A stretch of 64,000 nt of DNA from Sipunculus nudus (taxonomy: Eukaryota; Annelida; Sipuncula; Golfingiida; Sipunculidae). A program made the position numbers and the translations under genes. Numbering within the stretch: position 1 is the stretch's first letter; each line of letters opens with the position of its first letter. The stretch lies in contig CM049315.1 in assembly GCA_026874595.1 (NCBI GenBank), positions 7,188,664-7,252,663 of the forward strand, given 5' to 3'. The notes beneath the pieces were generated by a model. It saw only the letters and a list, made by a program, of their open reading frames with translations, searched no databases and was not told where the DNA came from. Shown piece by piece: positions 25,220 to 36,898 of the stretch.

Positions 25220-27656
25220 AAACAAGTGACCCATGGGTCATGACGCTCAGCTGCCAAGCATGACCTGTGACATCATGGACTGAGATTCACAACTTCCAGT
25301 CAAATTTTGAAGAACGAATTTGCCAATTTGTTGAAAATTTTCTATGACAACAGAAATATATATCACCTATGTCTGGTTAAAACACAGTGAATTGATGGTC
25401 TGAGGAAAATGCATGATTGTTAAGCTATCAGGAACTATTCCAACAGCTTGCTTGAAACCTGTCAGTCTCAAAGGAACACCACAAAGGGCAAATATAAGAT
25501 CAAAATATATAGCAAAAATCAAGGAAATACATGCAAGAATTATTGAGAAACAGGTGCTTCTGTATGAATTTTTATTTAATACAAGCCAACTGTACTGCAC
25601 TTTTATAAATGATGGTAATATTTATTCAGAAATATTTGACCCAATCCTTTACAATATTACATAAATATACATCCAACTGCATTCACTTTAACTGTTCTTG
25701 AGATAATATGATCAAAAGGAATTAAAAGATGGTTGCCTGGTGGCCATATTGGACTTCTGACAAGTCTAAAATCAGACAACAAACATTCTCTAAATCGGAC
25801 CAAACATTAAAGAAAAATTTCTGAAACTGCACTAAAGAAAGAATTTCTAAGGTGGCTAACTGGCAGACATAATGGATTTCTGACAAGTATGACATTTGAT
25901 ATCCCACATTCTCCAATAAGAGACCAAACTTGGGGCAAATTATCCAGTAATGAATGCCCAAAATAATTCAAAAGGCATGTCCAGGCCCTCATATCAGATT
26001 TATAGATATGCAATTGTAAAAAGTGTTAGTCCAATATTTTTTATTATCACTCTGCTTTTCAATGGGGTCAGCAGGGTAGGTAAACTGCCAAACCTGAAAG
26101 AAATGAAAAGCAGAAAGCATGACTAAGAGTCTTGAAATGAAACAAAAAGCCATCCTAAATCAAGGTACACATCCACATATTATGAGAACAAACACTTGCT
26201 TTTATATGTGGTGATATATATTAAAATATTCAGATATCTAGGAAACTAAGTTTATTGCTAGGATTCCATAAAATAAACTGCAAAATGTTCCCATCATCTT
26301 ATAAATCAGTAGCTAAACCTTAATACTATACTCTCATAGTCTTAATGCCTGGCTGAAGCATTCTGACAACAGTGTTTTTGTTATGAAGTAAGGAGGTACT
26401 TATCACTGAGCCTTATCACTTAATAGGCTGATACAAAAGGGAGTCATATGTCACCAGTGTCACTCACAATTACAGCCACACAGGGAGATGTACCAGCTGG
26501 AGTGGGATGGTTATATATACAAGAAAAATAGAGATGGTCTATAAAATAAGTAATTGTGAACATCCCTGACCTATGACCTTGGCCTTTTGCCCATATATCA
26601 ACTGGATTCTTTCTAAATGATGGGTAACTACTAACCACTTAAATCTGGTGTAATTACTTGGCAACCAATGGGTGAATAACTTTGACCTGCAACCTTTAAC
26701 CTGCTGACCAGCTGACCCCAAATTCAATAAGTTATTTATTCAAGCAAAAAGACCAATAAATATGAAGTTTGAGTCAAACTGAGTGATGCATAGATGTGGC
26801 ATATGTGAAAGACTGAAGGTTTGGGTTGAACAGTTACACTTGAAATATGCTCACAAGCATTTAGAACAATTAAATATTGTGACCTTGACCTTTGACTTTT
26901 TGACCTCAACATCAATAGGCTTCTTCCCTTATTGGTAGGTAAGCCATATATGACAGATGGAAGGTACAGATTGAAAAGTTTGCCTGAAAATGACTCCACG
27001 CAAGAAGTGGGTGCTGTGAACTTGAACTTTGACCTCAAAATCAACAGGTCTTTTCCCCTGTTGGCAGAGAAGCGATATCAGTGCTGGAAGGTTTGGAATG
27101 AAAAGTCTAGCTTGAAATGTGTCCACAACCTTTTCAAAGAAGTGGATCCTGTGACCCTGACCTTTGACCTTGTGACCTCAAAATCTATAGGATTCTTCTC
27201 CAACTTAGTAGGTGAGCTATATGTAAATAATCAAAGTATTGGGATGAAAGGGTTGGCTTAAAATGCATCCACAGGCTTTTCAAAGAAGAGGCTCCTGTGA
27301 CCTTGACCTTTGACCTTTTGACCTAAAAAAATTATGGTTCTTCCCCTGTTGGTAGGTGAGCTGTATGTGAAAGATGGAAGGTTTGGGATGAAAATTTTGT
27401 CTCAAAGAGTTATTTCTGGGGGGTGCAAACACACCCCATAACTTCGAGAATATAGGTCGCAGTGACCTAATTTCAGGTTTGGAAGGAGATCTTTTTATAA
27501 CCTCTAAGACTGCATAGGGTTCATGGCCCTAGCCCCTACGGTTACGATTTGTGCCCTGCTAACGGACGGACGGCCGGCCGTACGGACAGACGGAAGGACG
27601 CCGGACAAAGACCCATCGCTATAGCCCAGCATGACTGAAAGTCAGCTGAGCTAAAA
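25220..27656 (+). mobile_element. Family A element, full length, with TGACCT arrays (A6)
   Basis: Starts AACAAGTGACCCATGGGTCA, then CGCTCAGCTG; ends AGTCAGCTGAGCTAAAA near 27656, preceded by CGGACGGACGG. The left half is non-repetitive, 26560-27400 holds monomers with TGACCT clusters, and near 27454 is one AGGTCGCAGTGACCT palindrome, linking the two core types within one element. Confidence 0.8.
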
Positions 27657-27659
27657 AAT

Positions 27660-27989
27660 AAAGATGGCACCACCCCTTTTCAGGAACTGACAAAACTAGT
27701 CATGGTCAATATTCAAGGCAAGATTCATGACAATCCATGCATTAATTATCAAGATATTGGAGGTTTTGTATCAATTTTTTCATTGTTCTGGGGGTACTTA
27801 CAATCCCCATAGTTCGGAAGATATAGGTCACAGTGACCTAATTTCAGGTTTCCAAGGAGATTTTTTATGGACCTCCCTAGAATTTTAGAAACAGGCTTCT
27901 AAGGTCAGCAGTTACAATATGTGCTATGCTAAAGGACAAGGCGCTATACCTATTCCTCAGATGAATTACAGTCAGCTGAGCTAAAAAAC
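27660..27989 (+). mobile_element. Family A fragment, 3' end (A7)
   Basis: It contains a perfect AGGTCACAGTGACCT at 27825-27839, AATTTCAGGTTTCCAAGG, and the terminal hairpin sequence ending CAGCTGAGCTAAAA at about 27987. It directly follows A6, possibly as a tandem insertion or partial duplication. Confidence 0.7.
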
Positions 27990-30569
27990 AAAATAGCCAT
28001 CATTTTTTGGGTACATTGTCTGGACACAGGACAAAATATAACATACTGACTACTTTCTCTTTCGGCTGGTCAAATTCCTTGTTTTTTTTCCTTTATAAAA
28101 TGCATTTTACTCAAGTTCCCTGATTTACATTTATTTTCCTAACTGGTAAAAGGGTAACTCATTTTCCTGGTTGTACTTGCTTACCAAGATAGAAGGAATC
28201 ATGGAAATCATCTGAATATCACTGGTATTTTCCAAACAAACAAAAATATTAGATCAATCATTACCCATTGAAATTTAACAATTACCCTCTAAAATAGTTC
28301 AAAACAGTCAGGTATTAAAGCGAATGCAGGTATAATGCATTATATGAGACAAAAAAATTAAAAAATTAATCCCATTTTTAATACACAGTATGTACTGGAA
28401 GATGCTTTATGCATTCCTCTGGCAGTATAATACAAGCTTGATGTATATTAAATGAGGCATATTTTCTTATCACACCATCATCATTAAATGACGAGAAAGC
28501 TCTGACAGGTTTCCTAATACCATGATGAGCACCGTCATGTGAAACATAAGCAAATAAATCTGATTATCCACTCCAGGCTTTGTGGCTATTAGCCTTGGTG
28601 CTCTCATTTGGTGCTGCTGAAACTAAATACAACCTTCCCTCCACTAAAACAAGACTGTCTTATAGGGAGCATGCTCTCGACAGACACACAGACTGTTTAT
28701 TATTAATACATGTATGTTCAGCTCTTGTCAAGTATTATCATTATTGGAAAGAGTAGCATTGTTACCCAAAATATAATTGGACTGCAAGGCATAATGTCTT
28801 GATAGAGAATGTACAAGAACATGTAATCTCCAACTTTACTGAAGAAAATAAAAATTTATAGGTTCTGTTTGTACTTAATAAATGTAGTTTAAAATTGACA
28901 TAATTATTGCTTACACAGTTATCAATATTTGGCAATAATAAAATCCTTAGGAAATATGCTGTGATGGCTTTTGACAAAAATTTATATCATTTATTAGTCA
29001 AGGTTAATCAACAAAAAATATCAATATTTCTATGACATAAGCATCTGTAATATTCAGTGGGGTACCTTTCTTTGGACATGATTATTGTATTTTACAGTAA
29101 TTACCACTTTACATCTCAGGCCCTCTAGTATTAAAAATGTTGAACAATTCTGATGTTTTAAATATCTATTATTTTGATTCAACTTTAGCTTGAATTATAC
29201 TTTAGCTCACTGCTGTGAAAAAAACTTATATTTCACATTTTGGTTCCACTCAACTGTATAAGAAAACATAAGGGAATTATCTGGTAAGAACATCTTGCTC
29301 ACAAATTACTAACTAGCACCAGATTGAGGTATTGATATGCAGAAGTGGTGTTACCATGATGTTAAGATGCAGATAACTGTGTAACAAGGTCAGAGAGTTA
29401 TCTAGGATTAATTTAACTTTGATTGGAATATTTGTTATTTGACAAAAGCAGACTTACAAAAAAAATATGAGAATTAAATATTTCACTAATAATGTAGTAA
29501 TCCTTATATAATTCACTAATGTGGGGTGGTCATTCATTATTTCAACCTCTTCTCGGCCGATATGGGTTCAATCACCATATTTCTGTGATCTTATAAAACA
29601 GTGACTGGATCATTGCTTTAAAGCATTTCTAATATGTAATCTTATGTACAGACTAAAACCTTGATGTCGCAAGTTGCATGTCAGAATTAAAGTATATACC
29701 AGTAAATAAATAACTTATAATATAACTAAATTTGGTTAAATTAATGTTAATTAGCTGCGACTTTGACACAAGAATGGTATATAGATTTATGTAATTAATG
29801 GATTCATGATGACAAAATGAGATAATCTCTTATTGCAACCATGTGAGCTATGATTCCCTTTACCTAAGTGATTAGTTATTGTTAATTACAAGACCTCCTG
29901 TATGAATGAGTCACTCTGAGGGTTATTCAGGTAACAAATCCAGTAATAAAGTCTGAAAGGAAGTCACTGTGTCTGCACTGGTCCAGACACCCAAATTATC
30001 ACAGCAGGTCCGTTTCATAATGGTGAATCAGCGACGATAAAAGAGTCTCTATTCAACGATCAGCTGAGGAAATTATTTTTTTTAACAGATCCAGTGCTGG
30101 GTAAAGGTGAATTAATGATAGCTGTGGTTACCTCCTTGTCAACATGATTCAATATCTGAAAAATTTGGCACCTTCATACATAAACATGAAGAATGAGTAC
30201 CAGTACCTGTTGGTGTTTGGCTACCTCAATATCATATTTTAAAGCTTGATTATCCATTTTGTTTATGTATCACTTAAAAAGCTTTACCAGTAAATGTTTT
30301 GGCTTTCTGTGTAGATAAATATAAAGACAGAGTTTGTTCATTTTAAAAAAACATGGGCTTGGTAAAATTCTTTATTATCCACCTTCATATAAAGAAATAA
30401 AGGAATTACAATTTTCTGGCCAGCTTTCTCTCACATAGAAAAACATTTGTGTTTTGTGATATGAAGGATCAGTGGCTGGTAATAGGGGAAACAGGTCTTT
30501 AGTATCTTGATTGCTAAGCAAATCGGTTTTGGAGAATATTCATAATTACCAAACTTCTTTTGACTAATT
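27990..30569. other. Non-coding, no recognised feature
   Basis: AT-rich sequence without convincing open frames, splice-bounded exons or repeats. GGGTTCAATCACC near 29566 resembles a pol III B box, but no matching A box or tRNA fold is seen. Confidence 0.5.
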
Positions 30570-32105
30570 GTATCCGCCAAAACAGAGTTTTGCGGATACT
30601 ATGTTTTCAGCTGGCCGCCGCCGCCGCGTAGGTGTCCGGAGAACTCCTCCGTAACCGCTGGGCGGAATTTTCCAAAACCCGGGATTATGTTCGGGTCACA
30701 TGTGAACTGCTGCGCCCCGATTTTGTTTTGACCTCTGACCTTTCCTTTGCGCTCTGCGTCCATTTGTGCGTCTGTTTCCACACATAAACCCACATATCTC
30801 GGGAACCATTTGACCGATCAGGAAAATTTTTTTGCACAAATGTGGCCCTCGGAGAGCTTTATAACATACACCAAAAATGGTGGCGCCACCTGCAACCATG
30901 TTTGCACAGTGTCCATCTGTTCGTCTGCCTTGGGTTAAAATCACTCATATTTCTGCAGTGACTTGACTAATTCACCTGAAATTGGGCATGCGTAAACATC
31001 CTGGATAGCTTTTCTGATTTTATGACAGGTGGCGCCACCTACATTCACGTTTACGCTGCAGACATCAAAGCTCATATCTCGGGAACCGTTTGACCGATCA
31101 GGAAAATTCTTTTGCACAAATGTAGCCCTTGGAGAGCTTTATAACATACACCAAAAATGGTGGCGCTACCTGCAACCATGTTTGCACAGTGTCCATCTGT
31201 TTGTCTGCCTTGGGTTAAAATCACTCATATCTCTGCAGTGACTTGACTAATTCACCTGAAATTTGGCATGCGTATACATCCTGGATAGCTTTTCTGATTT
31301 TATGACAGGTGGCGCCACCTACATTCACATTTACGCTGCAGACATCAAAGCTCATATCTCAGGAAATGTTTGACCGATCAGGAAAATTTTTTTTGCACAA
31401 ATGTAGCCCTTGGAGAGCTTTATAACATACACCGAAAATGGTGGCACCACCTGCAACCATGTTTGCACAGTGTCCATCTGTTCGTCTGCCTTGGGTTAAA
31501 ATCACTCCTATTTCTGCAGTGGTTTGACTAATTCACCTGAAATTCGGCATGCTTATACATCCTGGATAGCTTTTCTGATTTTATGACAGGTGGCGCCACC
31601 TACAATCAAGTTTACGCTGCAGACATCCAAGCTCATATCTAGGGAACTGTTTGACCGATTGGGCCAAAATTTTGCATGTGTATAAATCTCACATAGCTCT
31701 TTATCATACGCAAAACTGGTGGCGCCACCTGCAGCCATGTTTGCACAGCTCCCATCTGTTTGTCTGCCATGGGATAAAATCACTCATATCTCGGCAGTGG
31801 TTTGACATATCTGCCTAAAATTTTGCAAGTTTATACATCCCCGACAGCTCTCTTGATTTTATGACAGGTGGCGCCACCTGCATTCTAGTTTATGCAGCAG
31901 ATATCCAAGCTCATATCTTGGGAACCGTTTGACCGATTGGGCCAAAGTTTTGCATGTGTATAGAGCTTTCTGGATTTTTTGGTAGGTAGCGCAACCTACA
32001 TACACAATTTGGCTGCAGACATCCATGCTAATATGCAACACTTCACCCGTTCCACTCTGATTTAGGCGGATACAGGTAGTCGCTTGTCGACTACCCGTAT
32101 TCTAG
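30570..32105 (+). mobile_element. Family C, Helentron-associated (HINE-like) element
   Basis: Left end GTATCCGCCAAAAC with an immediate hairpin partner GTTTTGCGGATAC (30570-30599). Near the right end GGCGGATAC (32065-32073) is the inverse of the left end, followed by the hairpin GGTAGTCG-CTTGT-CGACTACC (32075-32095) and CTAG at 32102-32105. Asymmetric inverted repeats plus a hairpin at one end are the signature of HLE2/Helentron-derived elements. The core is a dimeric tandem array. It has no coding capacity and is GC-richer than its surroundings. Confidence 0.75.
30879..31995 (+). repeat. Dimeric tandem array phased by the palindrome GGTGGCGCCACC
   Basis: GGTGGCGCCACC or a one-base variant starts at 30879, 31028, 31159, 31308, 31440, 31589, 31718 and 31867. 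Intervals alternate 149, 131, 149, 132, 149, 129 and 149 bp. The two half-units (about 130 and 149 bp) are diverged versions of each other and the dimer of about 280 bp is the repeating unit. Confidence 0.92.
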
Positions 32106-34186
32106 TTAACTTCTTTTGTTTAAGTGCAGGATAGGAAAAAGGGAACAAGATGTGAAGCCCAAAACACGCTGGCGTGGGCGGTAGGCGTGGGCGGTAGGCG
32201 TGCAGTAAGCGGGCAGCAACGGTTCTTGCGGCATTTTCAAAACAGACTAACGCGGGCGGCCTGTGGCAAATTTTGTGAAATATCAAGACTTTTTGCAGTA
32301 TTTTAAACGTTTTTCAAGGAAATATACCCATATATAGTGTAAATTTCATAAATAATATATTGATAACACTCAGTGAACAATAATTATGATTAATATATAT
32401 AAAACAATATGTTTCTATGTGAATATATATGCTTGTAATTTACATATCAAAGAAATATATATAAACATGCACATGCATTTTTATGTATAGCAATAATATA
32501 TTTTATATTTACTTATATACTTTTCTATATATTGAAGTATACACAAAAAATAAGGTGTAAATTAAATGCATTTTACTAGATCTGCAACAGACACAATATA
32601 TATTCACATGAAATCCTCACAGGGCATGCGCGCAGCAAAAATGCTCTGGGAGCGATCACAGAAACTCTCCGCGTGGCCGCCCACTTGCCTTCTGCTGCGC
32701 CGGTGTGTTTTGTCGTAAGTCAAATATAGGGAAGCGATTTTTGCCACCTTGGAACTTTATGGTAAGATTGGAGGGGTGGGGGTGGGGGGGGGGGGGGGGG
32801 GGGCTTGGCGGGAGGAATTTCATTTTACAAAATAACTTTAAAGATTAAAAACACATTCCACAGATGTAAAGATGCTACACACTAATTTCTTTTAACTAAT
32901 CCTTTCTGTCCCATTCCACCCATCTAGAGGATCGGGTCCTAAATTTTTTTTCATTTATTAAGCAAACAACTGGACTCTTTTTCGTCCCTCACACTTGCAA
33001 ATAACAGGAAAAAGCCATTAACAGAGCATAGCACAGAAAATTGACAAAGCATTCAAATAATATACACTGTTGCCTTAATGATTATGCCTGGTGGGTTGTC
33101 AACATTATATCCATGATTGGCAACCTGAGAAGGCAGTTATTCTTAGTATATTCATAGGCTTCTTGTTTTCTTCTGACTATATGATCACAACGGCTATATC
33201 AGCTCAGTGTTGAATAGCACAAGAATTCAATGATGAAGAAAAGGGAAACGGCAAAAAATGAAGGTGGTAACATAATGCGGCTCTGTTTATCTGTTCTTCT
33301 GCCCCTAACATATAACAGAATCAACCAGGGTACTGAATTTAATCTCAGATATAGTGTAGGGAGTTTGAATAATAAAAAATATACAGGGGTTTTTGATAAT
33401 GTCTCTGATAAGACAACTAGAAACTGACCTGATCAAGTACTCCTGATTTTTTTCTGTACTGTTCAACAATTGTCCAGCTGAATTATTAAATAAACTTATG
33501 CAAAAGTGCAAGTAATGGCCATAACTATATAATATGTTCATTTTGAGTTGAGTTCAGGGACCAATTCAGTGACATTCTATTATTTTGCTCACTGATTTTT
33601 TTATCTTACCAAATGGATATGCCCCATGATTAACATCCAAAAATTTGTTTTTCCCAAATTTTAAAAGGGGAACCGAAAATTTATTTGTATTTACAAAATA
33701 TTTATATAACCTGTAAATTCTCATGATGAATTTTTGTAATGATAAGTCACAAGGGCCTCCAGTCATGTGTTTAAGTCCTTTGGTGACCCTAATTAATTAG
33801 TTCAGGGCTGATATTGTTGTCTGGGCAAAGGTGTGAAAACTACAGCTAGACACGCAATGTCCTGTACCCCTAGAAAGTGGTTGAACAGTTTCTCCAACAG
33901 CTCCTGCAAGTTATCCACCATATCTCATTTGTGCTCAAATAACTGAGCAGTTTACTCGCATGAGCATTGACAGGTATCATTCACCTGTTGCTTATGCTCG
34001 AACAGGTTTATCTGGGTTGCCATTCTGGGTTGCCTGGCCATACAAATGAGCAGTTCACACTTGTGAGCAATTGTGACATCTACTTAAATTAGCCATTATT
34101 CATTATCAGTTTATTCATTATTTCACTTTCTCTGTCAAGAAGAACACAACTCAAACAAGACCACCTAACTGTCATTTGGCAGAGAT
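32106..34186. other. Non-coding between family C and the CENP-B-like fragment
   Basis: Two GC-rich islands (32160-32270 with GCGTGGGCGGTAG repeated, and 32620-32710) flank an AT-rich block, followed by the G run. No gene is recognised. Confidence 0.5.
32767..32804. repeat. G-rich run
   Basis: GGGGTGGGGGTGG followed by more than 20 G. It could form a G-quadruplex and is prone to sequencing error. Confidence 0.9.
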
Positions 34187-34402
34187 ATGAAATCAAAGAA
34201 GAGAAAATGGACTGTGTTATGCTTTGATGACAAGCTGACGATCCTTGAGTGGCTTGACTGTGGTGACAAGCCTGACATCATCGCAAGGGATTTCAACATT
34301 GGCAGATCCACTTTTACTGATATCAAGAATAGCAGAGAGAAACTCGTCGAATACAAAATGAAGCTGCCAGATACCCCTGACTCAAAGAAACATTATAAAT
34401 AA
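34187..34402 (+). pseudogene. CENP-B/Tigger-like N-terminal DNA-binding domain fragment (71 aa)
   Basis: Open frame beginning MKSKKRKWTVLCFDDKLTIL. The basic start, FDDKLTILEWLD, IIARDFNIGRST and FTDIKNSREKL match the first helix-turn-helix of CENP-B, Tigger and jerky-like proteins (family knowledge). It ends after 71 residues, before the second DNA-binding domain and DDE domain those proteins carry. I found no flanking inverted repeats and no obvious downstream exon. It could be a transposon relic or a first exon of a domesticated gene. Confidence 0.6.
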
Positions 34403-34680
34403 TTAATTTTAATAGGCAGATCTATGATCATTAAAAAATGTTTAACTCCCTTGCCTTTCACTTGCTGTAGGTGTGCTGCACTGGCGCCGCCTTTGGGCTG
34501 TAAAAGAAACTAAGCAAGATTCACCAATGGCGATGTCATTTGACCTTTCTATCACTTGAATTTGTTGCAGGTTATACTGATCCAAGTCAATCATACTCTG
34601 CAGGAAATCCAATATTTTTATAATGTCTAGGTCGTCAATAATGTAGATCGAAAAGAAACACTGTGTTCCCCTGGTAAAAT

Positions 34681-35086
34681 ACTCTCTTTACACAGCACTT
34701 TAACTATAGGCCTTCTACCTATATCGCAAGCGCTGTTTGTTTTGACCTTGGATCCTGAATCTCTACACCAGAGGGGTGCACTGTATTTTGGCACAATCAG
34801 ATGAGACCCTGTGCTGGAAGACAAAATGGTTTACCAGCCAAGCGAGGAATACATATTGTTCATTTGTTCTGAGTGAAAGCTCATCGCCCCTGCAACCATT
34901 TGAACAGGCCACAGGCTCAAAGAAAATGGCCCATCACGTGGTTTCTGGGCGGAGCCTGATCCCTGTTGAGTGTTGACTGGCATTTGATTGGCTGCTAGTC
35001 ACATCAGGCATCATAAACAGTCAAAGCAGGCAGCGGGAAAATCAGTAGCTTCTTTAGAAGCACTAGATTTCTGCTGCCTCAGGAGT
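34681..35086 (+). repeat. Dispersed repeat, copy 1
   Basis: It matches 55429-56118 along its length (CACAGC-CTTTA-CTATAGGCC, CTACACCAGAGGGG, AATCAGATGAGACC, AGGCCACAGGCTCA, GGGCGGAGCC, TCTTTAGAAG). The second copy carries about 240 extra bases in the middle. Confidence 0.8.
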
Positions 35087-35169
35087 GTACCAGTAAAATA
35101 GCATTAAATTTATTGTTAGCTGCCATACGAAAATTGCTGCTAGACCCTTGACTGTTTTTCTGAAACAGC

Positions 35170-35430
35170 GCTCTACTGTATATATTTAGAAAGGTCTAGA
35201 TGCCAATCTGGACCAATCAATGAATGGTTCAAACCAAATCTAGAACAAGATTTGAAGCAGTCTAAAACCTAATTAGGATGTAGTCTAGCCCAAATCCAAG
35301 GACTAAATCCTGACTGGGATTGGTCACGTCCAGTACCAGATTAGTCCAAACCAAATCCTGTATGAGATTCTGATGAGCCCAAATCCTGATCATGCTCTGG
35401 TCCCGCTGGTGTCCTGATTCAGACTGTTAG
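35170..35430. repeat. Degenerate short tandem repeat
   Basis: Variants of CCAAATCCTGA and GGGATTGGTC/GAGATT recur with a period near 26-32 bp (for example 35230, 35290, 35310, 35350, 35380). A related single stretch is at 37255-37290. Confidence 0.5.
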
Positions 35431-35467
35431 TGGGCAAAATACGGAATAATGCAGCACAAACTTTTAA

Positions 35468-36898
35468 AACAAGGGACCCATGGGTCATGGCTCTCAGCTG
35501 AAGTTTGAAATTTTTGCAAATGCAAAATATTGTATTGTAATTTTTTTCATATATATAAGCATATGAGAAGCTAAGAGTAAAGGGGCCCTCCTACTTGGTT
35601 ATAGTAAAGTTCTAAATATATGATTGGAAAACTAATACTCTGACAAGACTGTCATGAAGAAAAACACTAAAAGTTTTAAGATGCATATGAAAAATTTACA
35701 GATGGACAGGTAAGTGGACAGAAAGAACTAATACCTTTATTTAACTTTCAAACTAACTAACAAATAATGCATTTAAGTTTACATTGAAGCCTATTTTTTA
35801 GCATATCCAATTTTTTCATTAATAGTTTTTTTATCAGATTCATTTTTTTATTTACAAGTTTTATAAATTTGTAATAAAAAAATCTGATAACATAAGTTAA
35901 AATAACAGAAGTCTAAGTTGCAATCATTAATTATCCAGAGTGTAGCTCATACCTGGTCATATAATGCATACACATATATTTTATAATTTTTAAACCAAAA
36001 ATGTTTTAACTGAATTTAAAGAAAATAATGCCACAACATGGCATTTTCAAGATTATTCTTTGAATCACTATTAAAATATTTTGCACATTTGACTTTTCAG
36101 TACGTGCTTAATTTTATTCACCAAAATAAAAGATTCAGTAAATTTGATCAAATAAAAATATCTTTTCAAATAAAGTATGTACAGACTGTCGGCTGAATGA
36201 GGGACAAACAATATCATTGTGCTAATTACTAATTGCCATAATTTATTACTGGAGTTAATAGTCAATTTCACACCTGGTGTGCACAACAGTGCTCAACAGG
36301 AGAAAAATGTGCCATTGCCAAAGTTGGACAAAATTTAAGGTATTGGTTTTTTTATTTATGCTAATAACTTGAAAAATTTGCAAAATTTTGGGTAAACAAT
36401 TGAACCCTGATTAAATATAGTTTTATCCCTGAAAAAAAAGTCTCCAGCTTCAGCAATTCTCATGTTAAGTGAGTAAATATATTTCCTGATTTTTTAAAAA
36501 TTGTGTTATATTTTGGCCCATAACTGTAAAACAATATGCAATACTGACCTAATGGTTGGTACATTCATGGAAAATGTATGGAAGAATATGATTATTAAAT
36601 ATGATCAAAAACAGATCAGAGGTTTTGATATTGGGCAGTCTTGAAGTGTAACAATGGCTTTTTTATGGAAAACGGAGGATTTTCCTTAATATGTCAGGGA
36701 ATGAAGTCCTAGTGACCAAATTTTTGGTATGGAAGGAGATTTTGGAGGCATCTAACTGTATGCAAATTTTGGATTCGTAGGTCCAACAATTTCAAAATGT
36801 GCCCTGTTAACGGATGGACAGATGGCAGGACAGCCAGACAGATGATGGACAAAGGACCACGACTATAGCTCAGATGACTCATAGTCAGCTAAGCTAAT
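35468..36898 (+). mobile_element. Family A element, full length (A8)
   Basis: Starts AACAAGGGACCCATGGGTCA and ends AGATGACTCATAGTCAGCT then AAGCTAATA. The first 800 bp match 52850-53660 and the last 600 bp match 54105-54706 (GATATTGGGCAGTCTTGAAG segment). No long open frame. Confidence 0.85.

Noticed and set aside
26736-27261. Overlapping frames of 102 and 109 codons on both strands
   Set aside because: They fall in the TGACCT-bearing monomers; repeat-derived.
29540-29600. tRNA-like GGGTTCAATCACC
   Set aside because: No cloverleaf or A box found.
30696-31241. Frames of 60-82 codons with similar peptides on both strands
   Set aside because: Repeat translations of the family C tandem core.
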